From Acidobacteria bacterium 5-1 (GTDB taxonomy: Bacteria; Acidobacteriota; Blastocatellia; Pyrinomonadales; Pyrinomonadaceae), in NCBI GenBank assembly GCA_002050455.1, contig MWZA01000170.1:1-42344 (forward strand): DNA of 42,344 bases. The letters are read 5' to 3'. The stretch's first letter is position 1. Each line of letters starts with the position of its first letter. Shown here in pieces: positions 22,094 through 31,781 of the stretch. Both the position numbers and the translations under genes were made by a program. The notes beneath the pieces are model-generated. The model searched no databases. It worked only from the letters and a program-made list of their open reading frames with translations, and was not told where the DNA came from.

Positions 22094-22407
22094 AGTTTTT
22101 AGATTATATAATAACTGAAATTACGCAAAGCAAGTTAAGTATAGTTTATTGAGTGTGTTACAAACTCAAATAAGCAAAAGTAATCGCTAATTGAAAAAGC
22201 CAACTGTTGAAATAACACTACTTGGAAGCTGTTTGAAAACTCGCAGAGCGAAGGTAACACCAGCAACAAATGGATGAAAATATACAAGATTATTATCGCA
22301 AATAAAAATTGTTATAATTAAACGAAGATGTTAACTGTTTTCCGCTAACAGAAAAATATTTTGAGATTTTAACAAACAAAACTGAAATCTTTTTGAGGAA
22401 AAAATTT
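22094..22407. other. Gene-free AT-rich interval
   Basis: No reading frame or RNA fold that I recognise is present. A GTTATAAT at 22311-22318 could be a -10 box for rdgB, with a poor -35. A small CTGTT/AACAG hairpin occurs in the leader near 22335-22351. Confidence 0.4.
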
Positions 22408-23034
22408 ATGTTGGAACTTCTCGCTGCCACAAAAAATGCGGGCAAAATAAAAGAACTCAAAGAGTCGCTGTTGAATTTACATATTTGTTTTCGGGATTTA
22501 AACGAATTTCCGAACGTAATTGAAGTGGAAGAAACCGGCGGCACTTTTACCGAAAATGCCGTATTAAAAGCACAATCCTACGCATTACAAACGAAACTCT
22601 GGGCTTTAGCGGACGATTCGGGCTTGGAAGTTGAAGCCTTAGGCGGTGCGCCCGGCGTTTTTTCCGCTCGTTACGCGGGCGAAAATGCGACCAATGAAGA
22701 AAAAATTATCAAACTTTTGCAGGAATTAAATAAAACGCGGGAAGAAAGAAATGCAAGATTCGTCTGTGCGATAGCAATATCGGATGAAAAAGGCGAAATC
22801 AGATTTCTGGCAAACGGCGTGTGTGCCGGAAAAATCGCTTTAACTCCAAGCGGAACAAACGGTTTCGGCTATGACCCGATTTTTATTCCCGATGGTTTTG
22901 AGCAAACTTTCGGCGAACTTTCGAGCAAAACAAAGCAAAAAATAAGTCATCGGGCGCGGGCGATTAAAAAAATAATTCGATATTTACGCGATTTTATCGC
23001 CTCTTCACTTGACCAAACTGCTTTTCGCCTGTAA
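22408..23034 (+). CDS. rdgB: Non-canonical purine NTP pyrophosphatase (RdgB/HAM1)
   Basis: This 208-residue protein hydrolyses dITP and XTP to monophosphates to keep them out of DNA. The start ATG at 22408 follows TTGAGGA and leads directly into the family N-terminus [71 protein letters not shown] and [37 protein letters not shown] are all typical, including the general-base Asp of ADDSG and the terminal SHR motif. An in-frame ATG at 22393 is less likely. Confidence 0.96.
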   Translation: MLELLAATKNAGKIKELKESLLNLHICFRDLNEFPNVIEVEETGGTFTENAVLKAQSYALQTKLWALADDSGLEVEALGGAPGVFSARYAGENATNEEKIIKLLQELNKTREERNARFVCAIAISDEKGEIRFLANGVCAGKIALTPSGTNGFGYDPIFIPDGFEQTFGELSSKTKQKISHRARAIKKIIRYLRDFIASSLDQTAFRL

Positions 23035-23078
23035 AATTCGGCACTTGAAAGAGTTTCTCAAATGAAACACGAAAATCG

Positions 23079-23155
23079 CGGGGCGTAGCACAGCCTGGTA
23101 GTGCGCACGGTTTGGGACCGTGAGGTCGCAAGTTCGAATCTTGCCGCCCCGACCA
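23079..23155 (+). tRNA. tRNA-Pro (UGG anticodon)
   Basis: This is a 77-nucleotide cloverleaf. The acceptor CGGGGCG pairs with CGCCCCG, the D arm is GCACAGCCTGGTAGTGC, the anticodon stem CACGG/CCGTG holds the loop TTTGGGA with anticodon TGG, and the T arm is CGCAAGTTCGAATCTTGCG-like (GCAAG/CTTGC with TTCGAAT). The CCA end is encoded, followed by a short hairpin. Confidence 0.97.
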
Positions 23156-23175
23156 ATCAGTTTTTTCGGTTGGTC
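23151..23175 (+). terminator. Weak hairpin after tRNA-Pro
   Basis: GACCAA (23151-23156) pairs with TTGGTC (23170-23175) around a T-rich loop, followed by AGATTTTGTT. The stem is short and overlaps the CCA end. Possible intrinsic terminator or processing signal. Confidence 0.35.
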
Positions 23176-23271
23176 AGATTTTGTTACTTAACGCTTGTAA
23201 TTTTGCGGTTAAGTAGGTTCAATTAAGTAGTAATTTACGTCACTAAAACAATTTTGGAGGAAATTTATATT

Positions 23272-23577
23272 ATGGCAGCAGCAACAACTACAAATAAGCG
23301 CATGACGCAAACGAAAATTATCGACCACTTGGCGGATAAAACAGGAGTCAAAAAATCGGATGCAAAAGAATTTTTCAATGCTTTATCGGCTCTCGCCACC
23401 AGCGAAGTCAAAAAGAATGGAGAATTTACGCTTCCGGGTTTTGGTAAATTGGTGAAGGTGAAACGCAAAGCGCGTGAAGGTCGCAATCCGGCAACCGGAC
23501 AACCGATTAAAATCCCAGCCAAAACAACTGTTAAATTCCGTCTTGGAAAAGCGATGAAAGATGCCGTCGGCGGATAA
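23272..23577 (+). CDS. HU-family DNA-binding protein
   Basis: The ATG at 23272 follows TTGGAGGAAAT at good spacing and gives 101 residues, about 10 longer than typical HU because of the N-terminal AAATTTNKR. MTQTKIIDHLADKTGVKKSDAKEFFNALSALATSEVKKNGEFTLPGFGKLVKVKRKAREGRNPATGQPIKIPAKTTVKFRLGKAMKDAV is a complete HU/IHF fold with the DNA-intercalating NP of GRNPATG. It is a nucleoid architectural protein with its own terminator. Confidence 0.96.
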   Translation: MAAATTTNKRMTQTKIIDHLADKTGVKKSDAKEFFNALSALATSEVKKNGEFTLPGFGKLVKVKRKAREGRNPATGQPIKIPAKTTVKFRLGKAMKDAVGG

Positions 23578-23605
23578 CAATTCAACTAATTTTTAACTAA
23601 ACCTG

Positions 23606-23641
23606 ACCGATAAACTCAAGAGTTTATCGGTCTTTTTCTTT
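23606..23641 (+). terminator. Rho-independent terminator of the HU gene
   Basis: ACCGATAAACTC (23606-23617) is perfectly complementary to GAGTTTATCGGT (23620-23631), followed by a T-rich tail to 23641. It lies 29 bases after the HU stop. Confidence 0.88.
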
Positions 23642-23689
23642 TATTTCAGCGAGGGTTTGAGAAAAAAATCACAAAATTAAAAATAAATG

Positions 23690-23718
23690 ATGACAAAATG
23701 TAAATTCTTTGTTAAAAT
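23690..23718 (+). promoter_or_regulatory. Possible promoter upstream of the 89-residue gene
   Basis: ATGACA (23690-23695) and TAAAAT (23713-23718) are separated by 17 bases. The predicted leader of about 150 bases contains an 8-base hairpin TTAACAAC/GTTGTTAA (23761-23782) with a T-rich loop. This is moderate evidence only; the rest of the 23642-23874 interval holds no gene. Confidence 0.4.
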
Positions 23719-23874
23719 CAGTTTCTACAGAGTTGAAAAGTTACCGAACGAACAAAATTATTAACAACTTTTTGGTTGTTAATTTCAACTAAATTATATA
23801 GAAAAGCCTTGATTTTTCAGAAGTTTTGTTGCTTTTATGACAAGTTTCAAAGAGAACAAGGAGGATAATCCTGA

Positions 23875-24144
23875 ATGAAGGAAGGAGAATATAAAGTGGC
23901 AGCAGCTAAACAAATAACGTTGCAGGAGAGAATCTTGCAAATTGACCATATCCAAGCGCGTCGTTTCGCAAAACTAAGCGGTGCGCCGGCAGAAATCGCA
24001 ACGGAAGGAATTATCAGACACCTGCGAGCCTGCGCTCGAATGGATGTTAATCCTGATGCTTCCGCCGTCCGCGAAATAATTGATGATGCTTTAAATGGCA
24101 GAAGAGTCTTTGCGGAAACGTCAAACGACCTTCTCGCCGCTTAA
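23875..24144 (+). CDS. Conserved-looking small protein of unknown function
   Basis: This 89-residue protein has a strong AAGGAGG ribosome-binding site and its own downstream terminator, signs of a well-expressed gene. The sequence is mostly helical: QITLQERILQIDHIQARRFAKLSGAPAEIATEGIIRHLRACARMDVNPDASAVREIIDDALNGRRVF. No catalytic motif or membrane segment is seen. The second half is reminiscent of a small helical regulatory or adaptor protein. It is preceded by a leader of about 150 bases with a hairpin, so post-transcriptional control is possible. Confidence 0.72.
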   Translation: MKEGEYKVAAAKQITLQERILQIDHIQARRFAKLSGAPAEIATEGIIRHLRACARMDVNPDASAVREIIDDALNGRRVFAETSNDLLAA

Positions 24145-24173
24145 ATATTTTTATAATATAGTAATACTTAATT

Positions 24174-24200
24174 GACCGCCGAACATTGGCGGTCTTTTTT
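24174..24200 (+). terminator. Rho-independent terminator
   Basis: GACCGCC (24174-24180) pairs with GGCGGTC (24188-24194), followed by TTTTTT. It lies 29 bases after the stop of the 89-residue gene and close to the end of the convergent membrane-protein gene. Confidence 0.88.
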
Positions 24201-24214
24201 GTAGATTGAAGTTA

Positions 24215-26026
24215 CTAATTTTGCTGCTTTGGCATTTTTAATTTTACTTGATAAAGAATGAATGTGCCAAACTCTTCGCCCGCGCCGCGTTCATACCAAA
24301 CATCCAGATTCGTAAAATCCGTCGTCAAATCTTGCGGGACAACAACATAAGAAAGTTTCGGATTCGCTGCTTCTTTCAAGCTGAAATTTTTCCGGTATTC
24401 GCCGTATTTTCGTGCTTCTTCGGCAATTTCACCGTAAGTCAGCGGCTTGGCTTCGGAACTCAGGCGGTTTGTATGTCTGCCCCAACCGAACAGCGAAATC
24501 ATCGAAACAAAATCACCTTTTCTGAGCCGGTTTTCAAGCCAATCTTCATCGAGATTATTGTAATAAAGATATTGATAATAACGCTCTTTGCTTTCCTGCC
24601 ACGTCAGTCCCGCAAAAACGTGCTGATGGCGCGACCAAAGAACTGCAAGCGGCGCAACGGTCGGCGAATCGTCGGCTTGGATTAAACTGTAAGATAAAAT
24701 TGTGGCTTGATATGAATTTTTCTCCTCTTCTGCTAATTGTTCCAAACGACCCGCAAGCGGCATTCCTTCATCACGGATAACATTAGCTTCATCTAAAACG
24801 CGCACCGTGTAATGACATTCGACAAAACCCCAAATTACCGCGACCAGAGCAACGGCGGAAAAAGCAATTTTTGCAGTTCGCGGTTTATTGCGTCTAAATT
24901 CACTTAACAAAATTCCGACGGTTAAAACCAATGCCAAACCCGCCACATAATTGCCGATAAAAACTTGATAATGAATCGGTTGGAGCGAGCGACCTGTAAT
25001 TATCTGCTGATTAAACACGACAATGACCGCCAGCGCAAAAGACGCGGCAAAAAGCGTCGGACGGTCTTTTAATTTAATCACTTTGAAAACGATGCCCAAA
25101 ATCAACATCAGCAGCACGGCAAAACTAATCAGCGACGGAAGGCGAAAGATGTCGGGCGCGTACGTAAAAACAAGCAGCTGAACGTTATCCATTGTTGGCA
25201 CGCGGTTTGAGAGCAGAATTGCATACGGAACAAGCGACAGCAGACACGCCAAACCGAGCGCGATAAAGGCTTTAAAATCTTCAAACCAGCCATCGGGACG
25301 CGCAATCAGCCATAAAAATGTAACGCAGACCAGCCATGCGGCGGCGGTTGTCCAGATGTAAAAATATGAAAAACTAGTAAAGGCGAAACAAACGGAAGCC
25401 AAAACAGCGTAAAGAATGCGCGGTTTTCGTTCTTTGCTCGTAACGAGAAGCCAAACCAGAGCGCACATCGCAAAAAAGACTGGAAACGGCACGGCAGGAA
25501 TATATCTCCGCAAAAAAGGAAAATAAGGATATGAAAATCCTGTTCCCAATACTTCGCCGATTGCGCCTTCGCCCGCCGCCAAAGCACCGCCGCACAACAC
25601 GACAAGACTGCCCATCATTGCAAAAATCGAATCGCCGATAATTTTTCCAATCAGCCAAAACACCGCCAAAGCCGCAAAAAATCCAGCAAATGCACCGGCT
25701 AAAGTCATGGCAGTCGGCGCGGAAATGCCCAGAATACGCGACGGAATGGCAACTGCGTAAGGCGCGGCAAACTGAATAGAAAACAGCGATTCGGGTTGCG
25801 GATTGTCCGGCGTGTCGTCGCGTCCCGTGTAAGGGTCGTTTTTGCGCGGTCTGCCGTCAATCAACGCGCGGAGATAGGAAGCATACGCCACTTCGTCAAT
25901 GTCGTTATAAGCGTAATTTCCCTGCCAATCATCACCGCGCAGATAAAGCATTTTAAATTGCGGGTAAAGCGCGAAAATCGCTAGAAAAATTCCGGCGACA
26001 ATGCAGAATTGCCAACATAATTTCAT
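24215..26026 (-). CDS. Multi-pass membrane protein, GT-C-like
   Basis: This 603-residue protein has about eleven hydrophobic helices in the first 410 residues and a soluble C-terminal domain of about 190 residues. After the first helix the loop reads YAYNDIDEVAYASYLRALIDGRPRKNDPYTGRDD, with acidic residues where GT-C glycosyltransferases place their catalytic Asp-Glu. It lacks a named-family signature I can state. It may move sugars from a lipid carrier at the periplasmic face. The context (convergent with the 89-residue gene, divergent from the GatB/YqeY gene) gives no further clue. Confidence 0.7.
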   Translation of the reverse strand: MKLCWQFCIVAGIFLAIFALYPQFKMLYLRGDDWQGNYAYNDIDEVAYASYLRALIDGRPRKNDPYTGRDDTPDNPQPESLFSIQFAAPYAVAIPSRILGISAPTAMTLAGAFAGFFAALAVFWLIGKIIGDSIFAMMGSLVVLCGGALAAGEGAIGEVLGTGFSYPYFPFLRRYIPAVPFPVFFAMCALVWLLVTSKERKPRILYAVLASVCFAFTSFSYFYIWTTAAAWLVCVTFLWLIARPDGWFEDFKAFIALGLACLLSLVPYAILLSNRVPTMDNVQLLVFTYAPDIFRLPSLISFAVLLMLILGIVFKVIKLKDRPTLFAASFALAVIVVFNQQIITGRSLQPIHYQVFIGNYVAGLALVLTVGILLSEFRRNKPRTAKIAFSAVALVAVIWGFVECHYTVRVLDEANVIRDEGMPLAGRLEQLAEEEKNSYQATILSYSLIQADDSPTVAPLAVLWSRHQHVFAGLTWQESKERYYQYLYYNNLDEDWLENRLRKGDFVSMISLFGWGRHTNRLSSEAKPLTYGEIAEEARKYGEYRKNFSLKEAANPKLSYVVVPQDLTTDFTNLDVWYERGAGEEFGTFILYQVKLKMPKQQN

Positions 26027-26194
26027 AATCCAACCTAAAGTCCAAAGATTTCAGACCGGCTAATCTGTAACCAGTAAAGGACAAAAGAAAGCAAAGATTA
26101 GCATAAATTAACATAGATAAGAAAATGCGCCGGAAAATTAAATTTGAAACTTTAGACATTGGACATTAAAGGACATTGGACATTAAACTTTATT

Positions 26195-26638
26195 ATGAGT
26201 TTAAAAGACAAAATTACCGATGATTTAACAACCGCGATGAAAGCAAAGGACGTAGACCGTCTTTCCGTTCTGCGAATGGTCAAAGCCAATCTGATGAACC
26301 GGCAGATTGAAAAAGGCACGGATTTAACCGACGAAGAAATCACAAAAGCCCTGCAAACGTTGGTTAAACAGCGTAAAGATTCTGCCGAACAATACGAAAA
26401 AGCCGGACGCGCTGAACTTGCCGAAAAGGAAAAAACGGAAATCGTCGTAATTGAAAATTATCTACCACAGGCAGCTGCAAAAGAAGAAATCGAAAAGGCG
26501 GTTGAAGAAGCAATAAACGAAACGGGCGCGTCTTCGATAAGAGAAATGGGTGCGGTGATGAAAGCGGCGTTGGCAAAACTTGAGGGCAAAACGGCGGACG
26601 GCAGATTAGTGAGTGAAATCGTCAAAGCAAAACTTTGA
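26195..26638 (+). CDS. GatB/YqeY domain protein
   Basis: An ATG at 26195 gives 147 residues beginning MSLKDKITDDLTTAMKAKDVDRLSVLRMVKANLMNRQIEKG, the YqeY signature. EITKALQTLVKQRKDSAEQYEKAGRAELAEKEKTEIVVIENYLPQ and IREMGAVMKAALAKLEGKTADGRLVSEIVKAKL complete the domain. Relatives are tRNA-binding tails of GatB, but the stand-alone form has no proven role. The longer frame from 26159 is rejected because it is coded by GGACATT repeat words. Confidence 0.93.
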   Translation: MSLKDKITDDLTTAMKAKDVDRLSVLRMVKANLMNRQIEKGTDLTDEEITKALQTLVKQRKDSAEQYEKAGRAELAEKEKTEIVVIENYLPQAAAKEEIEKAVEEAINETGASSIREMGAVMKAALAKLEGKTADGRLVSEIVKAKL

Positions 26639-26689
26639 TAACGGTTTTTAGACTTTTATTAGGCGGCACCACCAATTTTTAATTAAGGT

Positions 26690-27475
26690 ATGACTCAAAA
26701 AGAATTATCAACTTGGCGGCGTTGGCTTGCCGAAAAGCATCGGCAGCGTGGTCAACGTGCGCTCGAACGTCAACTCGATTATCAAGAGGAAAAAGCGGAA
26801 CATCTGCGCGGAAGCGAAACAGAAATAAGTTTGTCAGTAATAAACCACGCCCAAACAGTCCGTAAAAAATTGGAAAAAATACAACCGATTTCTGAGGAAA
26901 CCCGCGTTCTGGAAGTCGGAAGCGGGGCACACGGTTTAATTTTCGGCTTTGGCAATAAATTCAAAGTCGGCATTGACCCATTGGCGGTTGATTACCGAAG
27001 ATTATTTCCGGCGTGGCAGCAAAATGCTCAAACCATTGCCGCCATTGGTGAAAAACTTCCGTTTGCCGATGCTTCTTTCGATGTCGTTTTAAGCGATAAT
27101 GTAATTGACCACGCGGAAAATCCGATTAAAATTGTTGAAGAACTGGCACGAGTGTTGAAACCTGAAGGCTTGCTTTATTTTACGGTAAATATTCATCATC
27201 CGATTTATTCGCTGGCTTCGGACGCGCATGGTTGGTGGAACGCGCTCGGCATTCGCTACGAAATATCGCCGTTTGCCGACCACACAATTCATTTTACCGA
27301 AAATAGAATTAAAAAAGTTTTCGCCCGTCTGCCTTTTCAAGTGTTGGAGGAAAGTTCTTCGATAGAACAAACAAAAGCCGCGTATCGCCAAATAAAATCG
27401 CTTCATTTCGAGAATCTGTTCAAAAAAGTTTTCTTCAAAAACGCGCTTTTCGAGGTGGTCGCCGTTCGTAAATGA
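26690..27475 (+). CDS. Class I SAM-dependent methyltransferase
   Basis: This 261-residue protein has the Methyltransf_11 fold. Motif I is TRVLEVGSGAHGLIFGFG, the acidic loop VGIDPL follows, GEKLPFADASFDVVLSDNVIDHAENPIKIVEELARVLKPEGLLYFTVN spans motifs post-I to III. The first 80 residues are a charged helical region. The C-terminal part (HPIYSLASDAHGWWNALGIRYEISPFADHTIHFTENRI) probably binds substrate, which is unknown. It follows the GatB/YqeY gene by 51 bases and converges with dnaJ, only 3 bases apart. Confidence 0.87.
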   Translation: MTQKELSTWRRWLAEKHRQRGQRALERQLDYQEEKAEHLRGSETEISLSVINHAQTVRKKLEKIQPISEETRVLEVGSGAHGLIFGFGNKFKVGIDPLAVDYRRLFPAWQQNAQTIAAIGEKLPFADASFDVVLSDNVIDHAENPIKIVEELARVLKPEGLLYFTVNIHHPIYSLASDAHGWWNALGIRYEISPFADHTIHFTENRIKKVFARLPFQVLEESSSIEQTKAAYRQIKSLHFENLFKKVFFKNALFEVVAVRK

Positions 27476-27478
27476 CAA

Positions 27479-28591
27479 TCAGCCAAAAATATTCCGCACC
27501 TTGTCAATAAAACTTGCGTCCCGAAAATCTATATCTTCAATGTCGGCAAGTTGTTCGAGCAGCTTGCGTTGTTCTTTATTGAGAGATTTCGGTGTAATCA
27601 GCGTTACGGCGACAAACAAATCACCTTTCCCGCGTCCGCCGAGCGCGGGCATTCCTTTTGATTTGAGACGAAAGACAGTTCCGGTTTGCGTTCCCGCCGG
27701 AATTTTCAAATTTTCTTCACCGTCGAGCGTTTTTACTTCAATTTCCGCGCCGAGTGCGGCTTGCGCGAAGGAAACCGGAACGGCGGAATAAAGATTCGCG
27801 CCCTGCCGTTCAAAGATTTCGTGTTCGGCAACGTGAATGACGACAAACAAATCGCCCGCTTGTCCGCCGTTAATACCCGCTTCGCCTTCACCACTAACGC
27901 GCAAACGCGAACCCGTTTCCACGCCCGCCGGAATTTTAACTTCAATAATTTTTTCCTTTTCGACGCGCCCCGCACCCTGACAATTTTTGCACGGATTTTT
28001 GATGATTTGTCCTTTACCGCCGCAGTTCGGACAGGTCCGCATAACATTGAAAAAGCCTTGCTGATAGCGTGTCTGACCGCTTCCGGCGCAGATGCTGCAA
28101 GTTATCGGTTGAGTTCCTTTTTCCGCGCCTTTGCCGTCGCATTCATCGCATTTTTCAAGACGCGGAATACGGAGTTTTTCTTCTTTACCGAGTGCAGCTT
28201 CTTCCAGCATAATTTCCAAATCGTAACGCAAATCCGCGCCGCGCTGTGCCGATGTGCGCGTTGAGCCGCCGCGCCCGCCGCCAAACATATCGCCGAAACC
28301 GAATAAATCAAAAAGGTCTTCGATGTTGGTAAATCCGGGACTAAAGCCCGCGCCGCCCGCGCCCGCGCCAACGCCTTGATGTCCGAAACGGTCGTAAGCC
28401 GCGCGTTTCTGCGCGTCGGACAATACGGAATAGGCTTCGGCTGCTTCTTTAAATTTTTCTTCTGCCGTGTGGTCGTCAGGATTTTTGTCGGGATGATGCT
28501 GTATCGCCTGCTTTCGGTAAGCAGCTTTTATTTCCATTTCGGTCGCGGTGCGGCTGACACCTAAAATTTCGTAATAATCACGTTTGCTCAT
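27479..28591 (-). CDS. dnaJ: Chaperone DnaJ
   Basis: The start at 28591 ([20 protein letters not shown]) is chosen over an upstream in-frame ATG. The 370-residue protein has the J domain with HPD in [11 protein letters not shown], a Gly/Phe-rich region ([26 protein letters not shown]), four zinc-finger repeats ([32 protein letters not shown]) and the two C-terminal substrate-binding domains. It stimulates the DnaK ATPase and delivers unfolded clients. No dnaK or grpE is next to it in the window. Confidence 0.97.
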   Translation of the reverse strand: MSKRDYYEILGVSRTATEMEIKAAYRKQAIQHHPDKNPDDHTAEEKFKEAAEAYSVLSDAQKRAAYDRFGHQGVGAGAGGAGFSPGFTNIEDLFDLFGFGDMFGGGRGGSTRTSAQRGADLRYDLEIMLEEAALGKEEKLRIPRLEKCDECDGKGAEKGTQPITCSICAGSGQTRYQQGFFNVMRTCPNCGGKGQIIKNPCKNCQGAGRVEKEKIIEVKIPAGVETGSRLRVSGEGEAGINGGQAGDLFVVIHVAEHEIFERQGANLYSAVPVSFAQAALGAEIEVKTLDGEENLKIPAGTQTGTVFRLKSKGMPALGGRGKGDLFVAVTLITPKSLNKEQRKLLEQLADIEDIDFRDASFIDKVRNIFG

Positions 28592-28676
28592 AAATGACTT
28601 TTTATTCGATAATTTAAAAGTTAAAATCCAAGTCTCGAACACGAACTTGGACAATTCTTAATTATAACTGCTTATA

Positions 28677-28744
28677 TGGTAAATGGTAAATGGTAAGTGG
28701 TAAATGAAGAATTTATTTAACAATTAACCATTTACCATTTACCA
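28677..28744. repeat. Seven-base tandem repeats forming a palindrome
   Basis: TGGTAAA units (28677-28705) are mirrored by TTTACCA units, with a perfect 17-base stem (28677-28693 against 28728-28744). It lies between the divergent dnaJ and trpG starts and may carry or modify their promoters. Confidence 0.8.
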
Positions 28745-28754
28745 CTAATTTAAT

Positions 28755-29321
28755 ATGCTTCTGGTCATAGACAATTACGATTCTTTTACCTACAACCTCG
28801 TGCAATACTTAGGTGAACTCGGCGCGAAAATGGTTGTGCGCCGCAATGATGAAGTTTCGGTTGAAGAAATTGAAAACGACCTTCGACCCGAAAAAATTTT
28901 AATCTCGCCCGGACCCGGAACGCCTGACGATGCGGGAGTTTCATTAAAGGTTTTGGAGAAGTTCGCCGACAAACTGCCAATTTTGGGCGTGTGTCTCGGA
29001 CATCAATCCATCGGACAGATTTTCGGCGGCAAAGTCGTCCGCGCACCCGAACCGATTCATGGCAAACCCGTCGAGATTTGCCACGACGGGAAGACAATTT
29101 TTGCCGGTTTAGCTAATAGATTTCAAGCCGGACGCTATCATTCATTGGTCGTCGAGCAAACATCTCTGCCTGATTGTCTGGAAATTTCCGCCGCTTCGCC
29201 CGACGGATTGATTATGGGTTTGCGTCATAAAACTTATAAGGTCGAAGGCGTGCAGTTTCATCCCGAATCAATTTTAACGCCCGAAGGCAAAAAGCTCCTG
29301 CAAAACTTTCTTGAAATTTGA
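28755..29321 (+). CDS. trpG: Anthranilate/aminodeoxychorismate synthase, glutamine amidotransferase subunit
   Basis: This 188-residue class I glutamine amidotransferase supplies ammonia to anthranilate synthase (TrpE) or to PabB. The N-terminus [35 protein letters not shown], the nucleophile in [16 protein letters not shown], and the His-Glu pair in [13 protein letters not shown] are all present. The sequence alone does not separate TrpG from PabA, and many bacteria use one enzyme for both. No trpE or pabB gene is adjacent; lpxK follows after 63 bases. Confidence 0.94.
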   Translation: MLLVIDNYDSFTYNLVQYLGELGAKMVVRRNDEVSVEEIENDLRPEKILISPGPGTPDDAGVSLKVLEKFADKLPILGVCLGHQSIGQIFGGKVVRAPEPIHGKPVEICHDGKTIFAGLANRFQAGRYHSLVVEQTSLPDCLEISAASPDGLIMGLRHKTYKVEGVQFHPESILTPEGKKLLQNFLEI

Positions 29322-29384
29322 GCTATAAGGCGTGCAGACTTCACGTAATTGCTTTATTTACCATTTATCTTTTACCATTTCACT

Positions 29385-30434
29385 ATGTTTGGCTGGCTGT
29401 ATGGAACAATCACTGAAGTGCGAAATTCGCTTTTTAAAAAAGGCATTTTCAAATCTTTTTCGCTCGGCGTTCCAACTTTCAGTATCGGAAACATTACGAT
29501 TGGCGGGACGGGCAAAACTCCGCTGGTCGCTTTTGTGGCGGAAGTTTTAGCCGAAAAAGGCGAAAAAGTCGGCATTCTTTCACGCGGTTACGGGCGCGAG
29601 AATCCAAAGCAAAGAGTTGTTGTTTCCGACGGCGAAAGGATTTTGACCAACGCCCGGCAAGCCGGTGATGAACCGTTTGAATTAGCTGATAAACTTTTGG
29701 GAAAAGCAATTGTTATCGCGGACGCAAATCGCGCGGCGGCGGGAAATTGGGCGCGTGAGAAATTTGGCATTACAGCTTTTGTGCTTGACGATGCGTTTCA
29801 GCACCGCAAGGTCAAACGCGATTTGGATATTGTAACGATTGACGCGAGCAATCCGTTTGGTAATAAAAAGCAGCTTCCGTCGGGAATTTTGCGCGAATCT
29901 TTGAAAAACCTGAAACGCGCCGATGCGATTGTCATTACGCGGGCAAATTTGACAAAAGAAATTTCAAATGTGAAAGCTCAAATTTCAAAATATAATCCGA
30001 ATTGCCCGATTTTTGTTTCAGAAAATAAAATTGCAAAATTAACGAAATTGGATAAATTTTCAGCGACGGCGCAAACTCCGCAAAGGGCAAACGACGAAGA
30101 ACAAAGGACAAAGGACAAATCACTAGCTTTTTGCGCACTGGGCAATCCGAACAATTTTTTTGAACAATTGCGGCGCGAACATTTTGATTTGGTTTCAGCC
30201 GAAACCTTTCCTGACCATCATTTTTACACACAAAGCGACATTTCAAAAATCGAAAAAAAAGCAAAAGAAAACGGCGCGGAAATTCTTCTGACAACCGTCA
30301 AGGATGCCGTTAAGCTAAAAGATTTAAAGCTTTCTTTGCCTTGTTTCGTAGTTGAAAGCAAGATGATTTTCGATGATGAAAGCGGATTTCGTGATTTGTT
30401 AATTGCAGTTTTGGAAAATGAAAACAAGATTTAA
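29385..30434 (+). CDS. lpxK: Tetraacyldisaccharide 4'-kinase
   Basis: LpxK phosphorylates the 4' position of the lipid A disaccharide at the inner membrane. The ATG at 29385 gives 349 residues; the frame from 29349 is rejected because it is coded by TTACCAT repeat words. The P-loop region is VPTFSIGNITIGGTGKTPLVAFVAEVLAEKG, followed by GILSRGYGRENP, DEPFELADKL and ILDDAFQHRKVKRDLDIVTIDA-like (VLDDAFQHRKVKRDLDIV). TFPDHHFYTQSDI is the conserved C-terminal motif. Residues near 240 (ANDEEQRTKDK) are coded by GGACAAA tandem repeats inserted in frame. Confidence 0.94.
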   Translation: MFGWLYGTITEVRNSLFKKGIFKSFSLGVPTFSIGNITIGGTGKTPLVAFVAEVLAEKGEKVGILSRGYGRENPKQRVVVSDGERILTNARQAGDEPFELADKLLGKAIVIADANRAAAGNWAREKFGITAFVLDDAFQHRKVKRDLDIVTIDASNPFGNKKQLPSGILRESLKNLKRADAIVITRANLTKEISNVKAQISKYNPNCPIFVSENKIAKLTKLDKFSATAQTPQRANDEEQRTKDKSLAFCALGNPNNFFEQLRREHFDLVSAETFPDHHFYTQSDISKIEKKAKENGAEILLTTVKDAVKLKDLKLSLPCFVVESKMIFDDESGFRDLLIAVLENENKI

Positions 30435-30709
30435 AGCTGCTGCGTGCAATCAAACCGTTTGAGTGTGAAAAATTAACCATTTGGCATTTGCGACATCTGT
30501 TTTTCAGTGATTTTGAGACCGCGATTTTATGGGAAAGTTTAATTTATCGTAAAAAAATTAGATTGTTTTTCTATGCAAGTTCTATTTTTTAACGCTATAA
30601 GAAACTTAAAAAACCTTTTCTGCATCAAACTTTAAGTTGCAAGAAGTCATTATAGAAGATTAAGATTTCCAATAAGTTTTTTATTATTTTTTATTATAAG
30701 GAGCAAAAA

Positions 30710-31768
30710 GTGAGATATTCAAGCTTCGCAATTTTTTTAATTGCAATTTTATTTTTAACAAATCTGTCGGTTTTCGCGCAAGAAACCGAATTAAAGGTTG
30801 TTGATGAGGTCATCGCGCAGGTCAATGACGGCGTGATAACGCTGTCGCGGGTGAAACGCGAAATGAACGAAGTGGTTAATTCTTTTGTGCAGGAAGGAAA
30901 ATCACGCGAAAAAGCCGAAGCCGAAGTTAAGGGCAAGGAAGGTGAACTGATTGCTAATATCATCAATGAAGAACTTCTTTTGCAAAAAGGTAAAGAATTC
31001 GGGGTTGAATCCGATGTTGAATCGCAAATCAATCAACGGCTTGGCGAGATTATGAAACAGCAGAACATTAAATCGCTGGACGTGCTTTACCAAGAAATGG
31101 AAAAAAGCGGTGTTAATCCACAGGAACTCCGCGAAGTTTGGCGCAAACAATTTACTAGAGATATAGTTCTCCAAAGGGAAGTTGATTCAAAGATATATTT
31201 TGGCTGGAAGCCGAAAGAAATTAAAAGCTACTATGAGGCAAACAGAGCAAAATTTACTAAACCGGAAACCGTTACCATCAGCGAAATTTTCCTGAGTTTT
31301 GCCGGGCGCGACGAGGCGGCAGTCAGAGAAAGAGCTCAAAAGCTCGTTGCCCAACTGCGCAGCGGTGCGGATTTTGCCAAACTTGCGGTGGAAAACTCAG
31401 ATCGTCCCGACGTGGCGACGACAAAAGGTAAAGCCGGAACGATTAATATTAAGGAATTGGATGCGAGATTTGCCAAACCTTTGGAAAATGTAAAGGTCGG
31501 CGGTGTCAGCGACCCGGTTGAGGTTGTCGAAGGAATTGAAATTTTTCGCGTTGACGAGCGTTCAAAAGCCAGCAGTGAATCGTTTTTTGACGAAACCGAA
31601 GTCCGAAAAGCGATGACTTATGAAAAACTACCCGAAGAACGCAAAAAGTATCTGGCAGCCTTGCGCGACGAGGCTTACCTAAAAATTAACGAAAAATATC
31701 GTCCGATAGTTGCGCCGTTTCTACCTTCGCAGGAAAGAAAAGCCGAAACCAAGAAAAGCGAAAAATAA
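30710..31768 (+). CDS. SurA-like periplasmic peptidyl-prolyl isomerase
   Basis: The product has 352 residues with a GTG start at 30710 behind AAGGAG. A signal peptide (FAIFLIAILFLTNLSVFAQ) directs export. A SurA_N-like helical chaperone region (VVDEVIAQVNDGVITLSRVKREMNEVV, residues about 28-150) precedes a PPIC rotamase domain (about 185-285: TVTISEIFLSFAGRDEAAVRERAQKLVAQLRSGADFAKLAVENSDRPDVATTKGKAGTI). It is expected to help outer-membrane protein folding. The 275 bases upstream carry no gene I can support. Confidence 0.88.
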   Translation: MRYSSFAIFLIAILFLTNLSVFAQETELKVVDEVIAQVNDGVITLSRVKREMNEVVNSFVQEGKSREKAEAEVKGKEGELIANIINEELLLQKGKEFGVESDVESQINQRLGEIMKQQNIKSLDVLYQEMEKSGVNPQELREVWRKQFTRDIVLQREVDSKIYFGWKPKEIKSYYEANRAKFTKPETVTISEIFLSFAGRDEAAVRERAQKLVAQLRSGADFAKLAVENSDRPDVATTKGKAGTINIKELDARFAKPLENVKVGGVSDPVEVVEGIEIFRVDERSKASSESFFDETEVRKAMTYEKLPEERKKYLAALRDEAYLKINEKYRPIVAPFLPSQERKAETKKSEK

Positions 31769-31781
31769 GTTACTAGTGGTA

